A DNA stretch of 43,407 bases, from positions 1 to 43,407 of the forward strand of contig JAJYHY010000020.1 of NCBI GenBank assembly GCA_021784555.1, read 5' to 3'. Below the pieces are notes generated by a model, which saw nothing but the letters and a program-made list of their open reading frames with translations, did no database searches and was not told where the DNA came from. Made by a program: the position numbers and the translations under genes. This DNA is from a bacterium. GTDB lineage: Bacteria; Verrucomicrobiota; Verrucomicrobiia; Limisphaerales; UBA8199. Positions 17,763-27,293 of the stretch are shown piece after piece. Each line of letters begins with the position of its first letter. Position 1 is the stretch's first letter.

Positions 17763-20700
17763 ATGAAGACCGCAAAACGTACCGCCAGATTTGCCCGGTG
17801 TCTCCTTGTTGGCCCGCTCATCGGCATGGGCAGCCTTTTGGCTCAAACCGGCCGGGCAACCGATCTCAGCTATGCGCTCACCAATTTCGTCGGCACCACG
17901 GGCGAGGCAGGGAGCGCGGATGGAGTTGGAACCAATGCCCGCTTCCATGGGCCGAAGGCCGTCGCCACGGACAGCGCCGGGAACGTCTATGTGGCGGACA
18001 CGCTTAATTCAACTATTCGGAGGATTACGCCCCAGGGAGAGGCGACCACCATTGCGGGCATGGCTGGGTTGGTCGGCACCACCGATGGCGTGGGAACCAA
18101 CGCGCGGTTCATATTCCCGGACGCCCTGGCGGTGGACGCGGCGGGGAACGTGTATATCGCCGACTGCATTGCCTGTACCATTCGGAAGATGACGCCTGAC
18201 GGGATCGTGAGAACGCTGGCCGGCATCGCCAACACGGCTGGCAGCGCCGACGGACCTGGTCTTGATGCGACATTCTCCTCGCCTCGAGGCTTGGCCGTGG
18301 ATAGCGCCGGCAACCTCTATGTGGCCGATAGCGACAACCACACGATTCGCAAGATCTTGGCCCAGGGGATGGTGAGCACGCTAGCGGGCAGTGCGGGCCA
18401 ACCGGGCAGTGCCGACGGTGTGGGCAGCGCGGCGCGCTTTGATTTCCCGTATGGGGTCGCGTTGGATGGGGCCGGGAACATATATGTCGCTGACAGCGGG
18501 AATGAGACGATACGCAGCGTCACGCCGGCTGGTGGGGTGGCAACGGTAGCCGGCAGTCCGGGGCTGCGCGGCAGCACGGACGGCGTGGGGAGACTGGCTC
18601 GTTTTGCTTCTCCCAGATGCGTGGTTTTGGACAACGCCGGTAATATTTATGTCACCGACTCCGGTAATTGCACCATCCGGATGATAACCCCTTATGGGGT
18701 GGTCTCCACCCTGGCGGGCACGGCTGGGCAGGCGGGCAGCGTCGATAGCCCTGGAAGCGAGGCCCGGTTCGCCGATCCTGAGGGCATCACCATCGATCAG
18801 AGCCTGCATCTTTACGTGGCGGACTACCTCAACGACTCCATCCGGGTTGTCAAGCTGAGCGGGGCGGTGGCCACCCTGGCCGGTGACGCACCAGCGATGG
18901 GCAATGCCGATGGAGAAGGGAGCGCCGCGCGTTTTACGTCTCCTCGGGGGCTGGCCATGGACGGCGCCGGGAACCTTTATGTTGCCGATACTGGAGATGC
19001 CACAATCCGCAAGGTCACGCCCGAGGGCATGGTAACGACCCTGCCCAGCGCGTTCCAAGGACCCGCGGGCGTGGCGGTTGGCACGGATGGGGTCATCTAT
19101 ATTGCCGACACCTTCGCCAATGTCATACAGAAAGAGCGTCCGGGGGAGCTCCCGACAATCCTGACCGATGCTTCCGAGACCGGGACACGATTGAACCAGC
19201 CTGCCGCGGTGGCGCTAGACGCGGACGGGGACCTCTACGTGGCGGAGGCGGGGAACCATGTCATCCGCAAAGTCGCTCCTGATGGCACAGTCACCACATT
19301 TGCCGGAAGTCCCGGCCAAGTTGGCAGCAACGATGGAACCGGCGCCGCGGCCCGCTTTAACGCTCCTCAGGGGATCGCGGTGGAGAGCTCCGGAACGGTC
19401 TATGTGGCGGATACGGGCAACCACACGATCCGGGAGATTACACCAGCCGGCGTTGTTACCACGCTGGCTGGGCAACCGGGACAAAGTGGCAACATCGATG
19501 GCATCGGAGCCGCCGCGCGGTTCGCCATGCCGATGGGCTTGGCCATTGACACCGACGGAAGCCTGCTCGTGGTCAATTCCGGCACCTCCACGATACGCAG
19601 GGTCACGCCAGCGGGTGCGGTGACAACGGTTGCGCGCACTCCCTCGGACTTCTCGCAGTTCACGGGGTTGGCTGTTGACCGCTCCGGGAACCTCTACGTC
19701 TCGGATACGCTCAATCACCGCATCCTCAAAGCAATCCCGCTCGGTGAGGGAGGCTTCACGAACGGCCCCACGATTTCCTTGAGCACCAATTATGTTGTCG
19801 TCCGAATTGGCGAGACCAGCCCTATCCTCACCGCCACCGTCAGCGAGGCCGATACCGACCCCAGCAACCTGTGGATTATGGTCGTGTCCACCAATATCAG
19901 CCTTGTCAGTTGGAAGAACGTCGCGTTCGACTCCTTCACCAGTGGGATACGCCACTTCACCCTCACGGCCCTCGGGCCAGCCACCGGCACGGAAACTCTC
20001 AGCTTGGCCGTCAACGGCACCGGGGCGGAGACGAACTCCGTGCCGTTGAAGATTTTCGTCCTGCCCTCCATCCACCCGGCTTACGGGGATTCAGACGGCC
20101 TCGCGCTGGCGAATGGGAGCGAAGGGTTTTCTTCTGTCTGGGTGCCTGAACTGGACGGCAGGATTGGGAAAGCGACGGTCTCTTTGGTTGGCTTGCGCGA
20201 CATCAATCCGGGCTCGATGGGTGTCGGGCTGCTCTCCCCTTCCGGCTGCTCTATCCCGCTCTACCTCAACGCCGGACCCTCCGGGCCTCTGAGCTATGCG
20301 CACGTTACCATGGGCGGGGGACCGGAGCGGGTTCTGCCGCCATGGAGCACGATTACGAATGTGAACGTCGCCAGTATTGTGGACCTGAATTCGCTGGCGG
20401 ACACCAGCGCCCAAGGCAAGTGGACCCTGTTCGTCACCAATGGCGCCTCTTCTTACCTGAGCCAAGTTGCCGCCGGCTGGCTGATGACCTTCTACCTCAA
20501 ACCGCAAATCGGGCCGCTTACCAATACCATGGCGTTGGCAGGTTCGAGCTTTCCGAGCTACTCCTGGGTTGTGGACGCGGATGGATTCGTGACCAATGTC
20601 ACCGCTTCGATTCCGGATAATCCAGGGCTGGCCACCATCACCACCAGCCTCTCCGGCGGCACCAACGTTAAAATGTTTATCGAGGGGAATCCCGGCCAAG

Positions 20701-22841
20701 TCGGAACCAACCAGGTGCAGGTGGTTGCCACGGACAACGACGGTCTCTCCACCACCAACTGGTTTTGGATCAGCTTTACCCAGGGCGTGGCACCTATTCT
20801 CTCGGTCTCACCGGCCCGGCTGGATTTGGGTTTGGGTGTTGTCGGCGCCACCTACTACGGCTATTTCTATCTGACTAACACGGGCGGCGACGTTTTGAGC
20901 GGTGATGCCAGTGTTCCGCCGCCCTTCGCGATTCCGTGGAACGCGCATTATGAACTCTCGCCCCATGGCTGGCAGAGCATCCCGGTTAGCTACGTCTCCG
21001 CTGCACCGGCCACGAATACCGCCGTTGTTACTTTTACCGGTGGTGGCGGGGCAAGCCGGACCGTCACCGCCTCGGCCTACATCCCGGTGGTTCCGGTCGC
21101 ATTTACCGGACCATCGGGGTCTGGCCTGTCCGGCTCTACTATCTCGGCGCCGGTCTTCGTGAATGGCTTCACCAATATCAGCGTGTTCCAATTCTCGATC
21201 CATTGGAATCCGGCAGGCCTTGTTTACCGGGGCGTGGATTCCTTTGGTCTGGCGGGACTGACCGAGGACAGCTTTGGGACCAACTTTGCCAACCAAGGCA
21301 CGCTGCTGGTTTCCTGGGATGACCCGGATGGGACCTGCAAGACACTGCCGCCGTGGACGGAGCTTTTTGCTGTGCGCTTCCAGCCCTGTGGTCAGCCGGG
21401 TACGACCAACATCGTGGCGATCAACGGGGTCCCCCTGGCCCTGGAGGCGGCGGACTGCGCCCTGCGAGAGGTCCCGGTCCAGGCCACCAACGGGGTCGTT
21501 ATCCAGCGGTTTGAGACCATCTCCGGAAAGGTGCTGGCCTACGGGAGCGGCAACACGGTGCCCAATGTCATCCTGAACCTAAGTGGCACCACCAATTGGA
21601 CGGCCTACAGCTCTTGGGATGGCTCTTACGCCTTTTATCCCGGTGGCCAGGGTTCCTACTGCATTACTCCCTCCATGGCGGATGATTCCGCCGCCCGTGG
21701 GGTCACGACGCTCGACCTCGCGCTGATACGCCGGCATATCCTCGGCCTCATGCCCCTGGATTCGCCTTTCAAGCTTCTGGCGGCGGACGTCAACGGCTCC
21801 GGCAGCGTCAGCACGTTAGACATCGCCCTGGCGCGCCGGGTGATTCTGGGTGAAACCAACACGTTCCCGGCGGGTTCCTGGCGGTTCGTCCCCTCCGATT
21901 ACCAATTCCCGGACCCGCTCAATCCATGGAATGCCCCCGCCTCCCGATGCTACACAAACGTTTTCGCCGATTTGCCGGGCCAGGACTTCACCGCCATCAA
22001 ATTGGGCGATGTAAATGCCTCCTGGTCATCGGCCGCGATGGTGGGCGCCATGGCAAGCGCCATCCAACCGCCCTCAGCCTCCGCTCCGCCGCTCAAGGAT
22101 AGCAAGGCTCCTGAACCTGCGCCCGTGCGCTTTCTTGCCGCCCATCGTGCGACCTTGGCAGGAGAGACGTTCAAGGCCGGAGTGGGCATTGGCGGCTTCC
22201 AAAAGGCCACCAGCGCCCAATTCACCCTGGAATGGGACCCCCAGGTCCTCCGCTACACCGGCGTGAACGGTTTTGGCCTGCCCGGGCTATCCCAAGGCAA
22301 CTTTGGAACCACGTTTGTCAACCAGGGCAAGTTGACCTTCTCCTGGGAAGACCCGCAGGGTTCAGGGGTCACGCTCCCGGAGGGCAGCACGGCCTTCGAG
22401 GTCGGCTTCGAGGTTATCGGACATTCTGGCGACGCCTCGGCTTTAAGATTCTGCGATTCTCCTACGGTGCGTGAGGCCTCGCTGGATTTCAAACTCGCCG
22501 AGATCTCGACCCAAGACGGTGAAGTGACGGTGATCGGCGGCAAACCATCAATCCGCATCCTTCCAGGCCCTGCGGGCGGCCCCTTCACGTTGTCCATCCC
22601 AACCCGGAGCGGTCTGCGCTACATCCTGGAATCCAGCGATTCCCTCTCGCATCCCAATTGGACGGCCTTGCAAACCGTTGTCGGGGACGGCGCCGTGAGG
22701 GTGCTCACAGCTACCGCTGGGGGCAAGGACAAGCGGTTTTACCGCGTCCAGGTCCAGTATAACAGGACTCTCATGTCTGCGATGATGGGAACAGTTCGTG
22801 TCTTGGAGGCATGGTTGGCTTTGCGTGTCTTTGCACTATGA
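17763..22841 (+). CDS. NHL-propeller protein with cohesin and dockerin domains
   Basis: 1692 residues with a signal peptide (basic start, hydrophobic CLLVGPLIGMGSLLA). Residues about 37-660 are some ten or more NHL repeats (GNVYVADTLNSTIRRITPQG and close variants), predicting one or two beta-propellers. Residues about 770-912 resemble a proprotein-convertase P-domain. A cohesin-like domain (about 1110-1246, FQFSIHWNPAGLVYRGV) is followed by a type-I-dockerin-like pair (TLDLALIRRHILG; then the calcium loop DVNGSGSVSTLDIA and RRVILGE, about 1313-1366) and a second cohesin (about 1455-1593, AQFTLEWDPQVLRYTGV). The end (YILESSDSL, FYRVQVQ) is the C-terminal beta domain common in this genome type, plus about 27 extra residues. 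Likely secreted and part of a multiprotein surface assembly; ligand unknown. Confidence 0.85.
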   Translation: MKTAKRTARFARCLLVGPLIGMGSLLAQTGRATDLSYALTNFVGTTGEAGSADGVGTNARFHGPKAVATDSAGNVYVADTLNSTIRRITPQGEATTIAGMAGLVGTTDGVGTNARFIFPDALAVDAAGNVYIADCIACTIRKMTPDGIVRTLAGIANTAGSADGPGLDATFSSPRGLAVDSAGNLYVADSDNHTIRKILAQGMVSTLAGSAGQPGSADGVGSAARFDFPYGVALDGAGNIYVADSGNETIRSVTPAGGVATVAGSPGLRGSTDGVGRLARFASPRCVVLDNAGNIYVTDSGNCTIRMITPYGVVSTLAGTAGQAGSVDSPGSEARFADPEGITIDQSLHLYVADYLNDSIRVVKLSGAVATLAGDAPAMGNADGEGSAARFTSPRGLAMDGAGNLYVADTGDATIRKVTPEGMVTTLPSAFQGPAGVAVGTDGVIYIADTFANVIQKERPGELPTILTDASETGTRLNQPAAVALDADGDLYVAEAGNHVIRKVAPDGTVTTFAGSPGQVGSNDGTGAAARFNAPQGIAVESSGTVYVADTGNHTIREITPAGVVTTLAGQPGQSGNIDGIGAAARFAMPMGLAIDTDGSLLVVNSGTSTIRRVTPAGAVTTVARTPSDFSQFTGLAVDRSGNLYVSDTLNHRILKAIPLGEGGFTNGPTISLSTNYVVVRIGETSPILTATVSEADTDPSNLWIMVVSTNISLVSWKNVAFDSFTSGIRHFTLTALGPATGTETLSLAVNGTGAETNSVPLKIFVLPSIHPAYGDSDGLALANGSEGFSSVWVPELDGRIGKATVSLVGLRDINPGSMGVGLLSPSGCSIPLYLNAGPSGPLSYAHVTMGGGPERVLPPWSTITNVNVASIVDLNSLADTSAQGKWTLFVTNGASSYLSQVAAGWLMTFYLKPQIGPLTNTMALAGSSFPSYSWVVDADGFVTNVTASIPDNPGLATITTSLSGGTNVKMFIEGNPGQVGTNQVQVVATDNDGLSTTNWFWISFTQGVAPILSVSPARLDLGLGVVGATYYGYFYLTNTGGDVLSGDASVPPPFAIPWNAHYELSPHGWQSIPVSYVSAAPATNTAVVTFTGGGGASRTVTASAYIPVVPVAFTGPSGSGLSGSTISAPVFVNGFTNISVFQFSIHWNPAGLVYRGVDSFGLAGLTEDSFGTNFANQGTLLVSWDDPDGTCKTLPPWTELFAVRFQPCGQPGTTNIVAINGVPLALEAADCALREVPVQATNGVVIQRFETISGKVLAYGSGNTVPNVILNLSGTTNWTAYSSWDGSYAFYPGGQGSYCITPSMADDSAARGVTTLDLALIRRHILGLMPLDSPFKLLAADVNGSGSVSTLDIALARRVILGETNTFPAGSWRFVPSDYQFPDPLNPWNAPASRCYTNVFADLPGQDFTAIKLGDVNASWSSAAMVGAMASAIQPPSASAPPLKDSKAPEPAPVRFLAAHRATLAGETFKAGVGIGGFQKATSAQFTLEWDPQVLRYTGVNGFGLPGLSQGNFGTTFVNQGKLTFSWEDPQGSGVTLPEGSTAFEVGFEVIGHSGDASALRFCDSPTVREASLDFKLAEISTQDGEVTVIGGKPSIRILPGPAGGPFTLSIPTRSGLRYILESSDSLSHPNWTALQTVVGDGAVRVLTATAGGKDKRFYRVQVQYNRTLMSAMMGTVRVLEAWLALRVFAL

Positions 22842-23108
22842 ACCGTAAGAAAACCACGCCCCAGATTCACCTTTTACAAAATCTGCCAGCTTCAGTTTGG
22901 CGGTGCTAAAAACGTTTGTCTTCAAGCTCTCACGATAGAGCTTGCCCTCCACCTTCATTCTGCGGTAGAATGTTCCCGTGCTGACGAACTGCAGCAAATT
23001 TGGAACTTTTGGAAACGAGCGCCATTCGCCATCTCGGGAGTGGTTGGCTTGCCGCGTGGCGGCTGCCATTTCTCCGGCCCGCGTTGTGTCGTTTGTTTGC
23101 GCTTTCAT
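22836..23108 (-). pseudogene. Tyrosine-integrase N-terminal fragment
   Basis: About 90 residues from the ATG at 23108. WRSFPKVPNLLQFVSTGTF followed by RRMKVEGKLYRESLKTNVF and STAKLKLADF matches the N-terminal DNA-binding (SAM-like) start of Verrucomicrobial phage-type integrases. The catalytic domain (R..HxxR..Y) is missing: the frame ends at 22836, overlapping the stop of the NHL gene by 6 bp. The break point is therefore near 22840-22870. The frame stays open back to 23168, 17 bp from tRNA-Lys. It is most likely a relic of an integrated element. Confidence 0.7.
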
Positions 23109-23184
23109 CACCGCAAATATGCGGAATACAAAAGACCGATTGTCCTCCAAAAACCTGTTGTAAGTCATTCATTTTAAGCTTGTT

Positions 23185-23260
23185 GCCTCGGTAGCTCAAT
23201 TGGCAGAGCAGTTGACTCTTAATCAATTGGTTCTAGGTTCAAGTCCTAGCCGGGGCACCA
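23185..23260 (+). tRNA. tRNA-Lys (anticodon CTT)
   Basis: A full cloverleaf can be drawn: acceptor GCCTCGG with CCGGGGC (one G-U), D-arm GCTC/GAGC, anticodon stem GTTGA/TCAAT with loop CTCTTAA, and T-arm CTAGG-TTCAAGT-CCTAG. The anticodon CTT is at 23218-23220. The 3' CCA is encoded (23258-23260). Confidence 0.97.
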
Positions 23261-23284
23261 CTCCACCAGGAGATGCTTCTGCGA

Positions 23285-23905
23285 TCACGCCAGCCCTGAC
23301 CGTCTGCCTGCGAGGTTTGGCTGGACCGCCTTCCTCCCATAGTAAATCACCGCCGGTGGAAAATTCCAGAGGACGGGCAAGGTCCGCAGGTTCGGGAAAT
23401 GGGCGCGTACCTTCTTGCGGTCTATCAGAGAGTGCTGGAACTGGATGTACATTCCATCCTCCTGAATGGCCGCGCTGATTTTATCCAGAAGCGAATTGAC
23501 CCGCTCTCGAGGCAGATTCCCCAGCGGGATGCCCGAGATCACGAAATCCGGGCTTTCCCCTTCACCGCGACTCCAGTTTGAGAGGATGTTCTCGGCGGAA
23601 TCCGCCACCACCCTCACCCGGTCACCCAGACCAGCCGCGGCCACGTTCCGCCGCACGTCCCTGGCCAGAGCCGGGTTGATCTCGCAGGCGAGAATTCGCG
23701 CCTCCGGGCAACGCGCCGCCAGGCGCAACGTCAGCGCGCCGTTGCCCGCGCCAAGCTCCAGGACCTGGCCGCGGTAATCCTGAGGAACAGGGGCGATCAT
23801 TTTGCCAATCAAAATTCGCTGGGACGGAACGATTCCGCCCGTCTGGCCTTGCTTTACCAGGCCAGCCCAAATAAAGCGCAAATAGCTTGCAATAGTGTGT
23901 GTCAC
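23285..23905 (-). CDS. PmtA-like SAM-dependent methyltransferase
   Basis: 206 residues. It starts with a hydrophobic segment and GGIVPSQRILIGKMI, followed by the SAM-binding motif VLELGAGNGALT (about 48-59), an acidic ribose-binding residue in LACEINP, and the FVISGIPLGNLPRERV block. The C-terminal part has YIQFQHSL and LWNFPPAVIYYGRK. Length, the Pro-Ser motif before the SAM fold and the end pattern fit the bacterial phospholipid N-methyltransferase (PmtA) family better than the rRNA dimethylases that share the fold. It would methylate phosphatidylethanolamine at the membrane, but the substrate is inferred. It is convergent with tRNA-Lys. Confidence 0.75.
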   Translation of the reverse strand: MTHTIASYLRFIWAGLVKQGQTGGIVPSQRILIGKMIAPVPQDYRGQVLELGAGNGALTLRLAARCPEARILACEINPALARDVRRNVAAAGLGDRVRVVADSAENILSNWSRGEGESPDFVISGIPLGNLPRERVNSLLDKISAAIQEDGMYIQFQHSLIDRKKVRAHFPNLRTLPVLWNFPPAVIYYGRKAVQPNLAGRRSGLA

Positions 23906-23908
23906 AAT

Positions 23909-24228
23909 GATCTTTCTGAAAAAGCGCCCCCCACGGGCCTTCTATGTGAATTCATAATGAACCGGGAATCCAGCCGAGTCGAGCACGATTCCATCGCCCT
24001 GAGGGGATACCCGCCGTGCATTTAGGGAGATCTCCCCATGGCAACAGACAAGGGGGGAGAGCATGTTGGCCATGAGGTTAGTTATTGGGGTGGTTAGGCG
24101 GCTTGGAAACAAGCCGCCTTCTTCTTGACCCAAGCGCCGGCCGCGCTCAGCCACTTCGATGCCTTGGTGTCCCGAGCGCCGCACCGCGAATCGTCCCCGG
24201 TATTCTTTGCGTTTCTTCGCGGCTGAGT
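23909..24228. other. Intergenic region with palindrome and hairpin
   Basis: No gene is supported. It contains the 12-bp perfect palindrome GGGAGATCTCCC at 24025-24036 and the strong hairpin listed at 24097-24118. Confidence 0.6.
24097..24118 (-). terminator. Hairpin downstream of the conduit operon
   Basis: Perfect 9-bp stem GGCGGCTTG/CAAGCCGCC with a GAAA loop (TTTC on the minus strand). It lies about 110 bp after the stop of the barrel gene. The minus-strand 3' side lacks a T-run, while the plus side is followed by ttcttctt, so direction is uncertain. Confidence 0.5.
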
Positions 24229-26343
24229 TTAAAAGCGGTATTGGAGGCTCGAATAAACCAGGTGCGCGTCAAAATCTCGGTGTCCGCCATAGAGCTCGTC
24301 AGTGTAGTGCGAGAAGGCGTATCGCAAGGTCAGGCGCATATTCTTGCTGATTCGCCGAACAATTCCCGCGGTGAGGCCGTGCTGCTCGGCTCCGGCGCCG
24401 AATGGGACGCCGACAGGAATATTCTGGTAATCGTCGGCCCGGTAATAGAAATAGCCCAGGTTGAAGTCGGTAAGGTCATCCACGACAAAGGTGGAATTGA
24501 AGTTGAGCGTCCAGTAGTTGTTCTGGGCATTGAGGATGGCGGCGGTATAATCGGAGGCGGGCGTCCTGGTCTCGCTGAGCACATAGTTGAAGCCGGTCTG
24601 GAGGTAAAGACGCGACCAAGGCACCCAGGTGATGTCCTGCGCCAGAATATGACTGGTCATGTCCGAGGATTCCACCTCTGAGAGGCCGGAAAGGGAATTG
24701 GGCCTGGTATGGATGTTGGACGACTGGTACTCGTAGCGGCTGATGAGTGAGACGTTGTTCAGCGGACGCAATGTCAGCCCGACATTGCCATCGTAGGTCT
24801 CGAAATCCTGCATCACGAGGAAACCGGGGTAATCCCCCAGCGAGACGCTCTCCATGTTATTGTAATCATAGCGGTTCAGTTTGTAATAACCTCCAGCGTT
24901 CAGCGTCACGCTTCGGGCCGGATACCACCTTGCCCCCGCGCTGTATTTCTGGAAAAACCGGCTGTCGTCCGTCTTAAAATCCACCGGGGGCACGCCGAAG
25001 CCCTCGACCGGCGTCAAGCCGCCCAACTCACTCAGGTTGCCCTGTCCTTCCGTCCACTCTCCTCGGCCCCAAAAGACCCAATTGGTGATGGCGTTGTAGC
25101 GCAAATCCAGGCGCTCGCGCACGTCGATGACATCCCGATCACTGGCCCCGTTGAACGGGACGCTGGAAAAATCGTTCAAGGTCTCCACCCCATTGGCGTC
25201 GGCATCCATGTCCTCCTTTTCCACCCGGATGGACGGAGTGATGGTCAGGTGCTGCACGGGCACGGTCAACAGGTTGAGGTTCATCACGTAATCGTGCAAC
25301 CGCGACCCACCGTTCAGGTCCAAGTAGCCGAAGCCGCTGGCCAGCATCGGCACGTAGCCAACGTCGAAATCCGAACCATAAATCCGGCTGCCGGTAAAGT
25401 CGTTGTCTAAATCCGAGTAGGAGTAGCCCGAAGAGAGCATGAGGTTGTCCTTGAACCACGTTTCGGTGAAGGCGTGGACGTTGAACATGTCGTAGCTGGT
25501 TCCCTGTTGATTTGTAATCTTCTCCTGAGCCGGTTCGCCGGGCGATTGGACGATCTTCAGCGCGTCATCCAGCCTGCCGGTCTCGTACTCCACGCCCAGA
25601 CCCAGGTCGGTCTTTTTGATGTGGTGGGTCGCGTCGAGTTGGAAGGTGTCACTGTGCTCGTCGATGCTTTCAGTCGTCGGACTTAGCCCCGCCACCACCG
25701 AGCCTAAATACCCCACGTGCGCATCGCCCCAACTGGTGGAGCCTTTGTCTCCCTCGCGGGTCTTGTGCGTGTATCGGAACGTGATTTTGGGCTTGTTCTG
25801 CATCCTTAACCCGGCCTCAAAGGTCAGTTCGCTGCGGTCCAGCGTCAGCGCGTCATCGGATGGGTAGCTGAAGTACTCGCCCGTCGGGGGATAGAAGCCC
25901 CCGTCCCCGTTATACCAGGTCCGAAACTCGCTATACGAAAAGCGGACGTAGCCGAGGTTGTCATTGGCCACATTGAGCCTGAGACTGTAATCGTGATTGT
26001 CAAAAAGGCCGTGCCCATCCAAGGTCAAATGGGTGGTCTGGTTCGTATTGAGGTCGGCCTGGTAATGGAGGTCTTCGATGCCGCCAAAGGCGGTGCCGGT
26101 GTGGTGGAGTTGTTGGAATTGGGCCTCATTGCCGCTGGTAAAGAAGCCGCCCGCGGAGAGCGTCACCCAGTTGTTGTAAGTGTTGGTGCCGCCTTCAAAG
26201 AACTGCTGCGGGGTCAGGGGCGGCGGGGCCGCGGCGGGCGCGTTGGTGTCGTCCGCCACGGCGCCGAGCGCGACGCACAGGAGCGGCAGCGCCGCGGCAT
26301 ACCATGGTAACTTGCCGATCTGGAATGGCCTTCGTGCTTTCAT
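24229..26343 (-). CDS. MtrB/PioB-like outer-membrane beta-barrel of a porin-cytochrome complex
   Basis: 704 residues with a signal peptide (LPWYAAALPLLCVALGAVAD). The mature part is a run of alternating amphipathic strands with many Tyr/Asp/Asn turns (for example LGYVRFSYSEFRTWYNGDGG, KITFRYTHKTREGDKGS) and ends in YSSLQYRF, the terminal Phe typical of outer-membrane barrels. Length and pattern match the MtrB/PioB family, which forms a large barrel around a periplasmic multiheme cytochrome. It is the last gene of a minus-strand operon, 18 bp after the octaheme cytochrome. Role inferred: sheath of an electron conduit across the outer membrane. A plain porin is unlikely given the neighbours. 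Confidence 0.85.
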   Translation of the reverse strand: MKARRPFQIGKLPWYAAALPLLCVALGAVADDTNAPAAAPPPLTPQQFFEGGTNTYNNWVTLSAGGFFTSGNEAQFQQLHHTGTAFGGIEDLHYQADLNTNQTTHLTLDGHGLFDNHDYSLRLNVANDNLGYVRFSYSEFRTWYNGDGGFYPPTGEYFSYPSDDALTLDRSELTFEAGLRMQNKPKITFRYTHKTREGDKGSTSWGDAHVGYLGSVVAGLSPTTESIDEHSDTFQLDATHHIKKTDLGLGVEYETGRLDDALKIVQSPGEPAQEKITNQQGTSYDMFNVHAFTETWFKDNLMLSSGYSYSDLDNDFTGSRIYGSDFDVGYVPMLASGFGYLDLNGGSRLHDYVMNLNLLTVPVQHLTITPSIRVEKEDMDADANGVETLNDFSSVPFNGASDRDVIDVRERLDLRYNAITNWVFWGRGEWTEGQGNLSELGGLTPVEGFGVPPVDFKTDDSRFFQKYSAGARWYPARSVTLNAGGYYKLNRYDYNNMESVSLGDYPGFLVMQDFETYDGNVGLTLRPLNNVSLISRYEYQSSNIHTRPNSLSGLSEVESSDMTSHILAQDITWVPWSRLYLQTGFNYVLSETRTPASDYTAAILNAQNNYWTLNFNSTFVVDDLTDFNLGYFYYRADDYQNIPVGVPFGAGAEQHGLTAGIVRRISKNMRLTLRYAFSHYTDELYGGHRDFDAHLVYSSLQYRF

Positions 26344-26361
26344 GGGCTTTGGAGCAATTGG

Positions 26362-27222
26362 TTAAAACCGCAAAGAAGGACTAACGCGCGAGCCATGCAC
26401 CGCCTCGTGGCAGCCGGCAGTCCAACAACTGCCTTGCTGGAGCCGCAATGTGTGATCCGACTCGCCAATGAGGATGCGGCCTCCGGTGACCTGCTGGAAG
26501 TGGCACTTCAGGCAAAGGTTCGAATTGCGAACGCTCAGCAGCTTGGCATTGACCGAGCCGTGCGGGTTATGGCAAATGGTGCAGCCCTCGCGCAGGGCGT
26601 CATGTTCGAACACAAAGGGGCCGCGTTGGGCCTCGTGGCAGCGCAGGCACATCTCGTTCTCCGAGAGCAACTGCGTGCCACCGCCAACGTAAATCGAGCC
26701 CTTGTGCGGGTTATGGCAGTCGATGCAACTCAGCCGGCCTTCGGGCACCGGATGATGGTCTGGCAGACTGAACTGGCCGCGCACGTCCGCGTGGCACTTA
26801 AAGCAGACCGTCTCGACGGCCCGGGCCGGCTGCACGCCCAGGGTCTGGCCATAGCCCGCCGGCTGGGGCCGCCCGGAGGCAAAGATGTACGGCGGAGGGG
26901 TGGCGCCGCCGGAGTCGGAGTGAACGCTGCCCGGGCCGTGGCAGGACTCGCAGCCCATGTTCAAGCCATTGGTGCCGGGAGCCAGCAGGCGCGCGTGGAT
27001 GGCGGTGGCAAAGCCACGATAAATCTGGTCGTGGCACTCCCCGCAGGCCGCCGAGCCAATGTAGGTGGCGCCGGGGTAGTTCGGCAGCACGACCACCGAA
27101 CGGTGGACCGTCCCGCAAGAAATCGCCATCACCACGAGCAGGATGGTCGCCGCCCCCGCCAGCAGGCCGGGCTTCCATCGTCCGAGGAATCTTCTGATCA
27201 TGGGCATTTTCCGGTTCATCAT
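26362..27222 (-). CDS. Octaheme c-type cytochrome, DmsE/OmaB-like
   Basis: 286 residues. It has an N-terminal hydrophobic segment ending in a possible lipobox (MAISC, Cys36), so it is a periplasmic protein or lipoprotein. Seven CXXCH motifs start at Cys60, 91, 140, 166, 192, 214 and 237. An eighth site is CWTAGCH (Cys266-His272), with four residues between the cysteines instead of two. Several extra histidines (for example HKGS, HGSV, NPHG contexts) can serve as distal ligands. CHGPGSVH and CHNPH blocks are typical of DmsE/MtrA-type cytochromes that sit inside MtrB-like barrels. It lies between the nonaheme lipoprotein gene and the barrel gene, with gaps of 71 and 18 bp. Confidence 0.88.
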   Translation of the reverse strand: MMNRKMPMIRRFLGRWKPGLLAGAATILLVVMAISCGTVHRSVVVLPNYPGATYIGSAACGECHDQIYRGFATAIHARLLAPGTNGLNMGCESCHGPGSVHSDSGGATPPPYIFASGRPQPAGYGQTLGVQPARAVETVCFKCHADVRGQFSLPDHHPVPEGRLSCIDCHNPHKGSIYVGGGTQLLSENEMCLRCHEAQRGPFVFEHDALREGCTICHNPHGSVNAKLLSVRNSNLCLKCHFQQVTGGRILIGESDHTLRLQQGSCWTAGCHEAVHGSRVSPSLRF

Positions 27223-27293
27223 GGGTTTCTGGTTGTCTTGAAATCAGGGCTAATCGTTCCAGCCTTTAAGGGCCGGCGCGCCAACCCTGAGCG

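Noticed and set aside
23942..24184. 80-codon minus-strand frame next to the hairpin
   Set aside because: No family pattern; it crosses the 24097-24118 hairpin.
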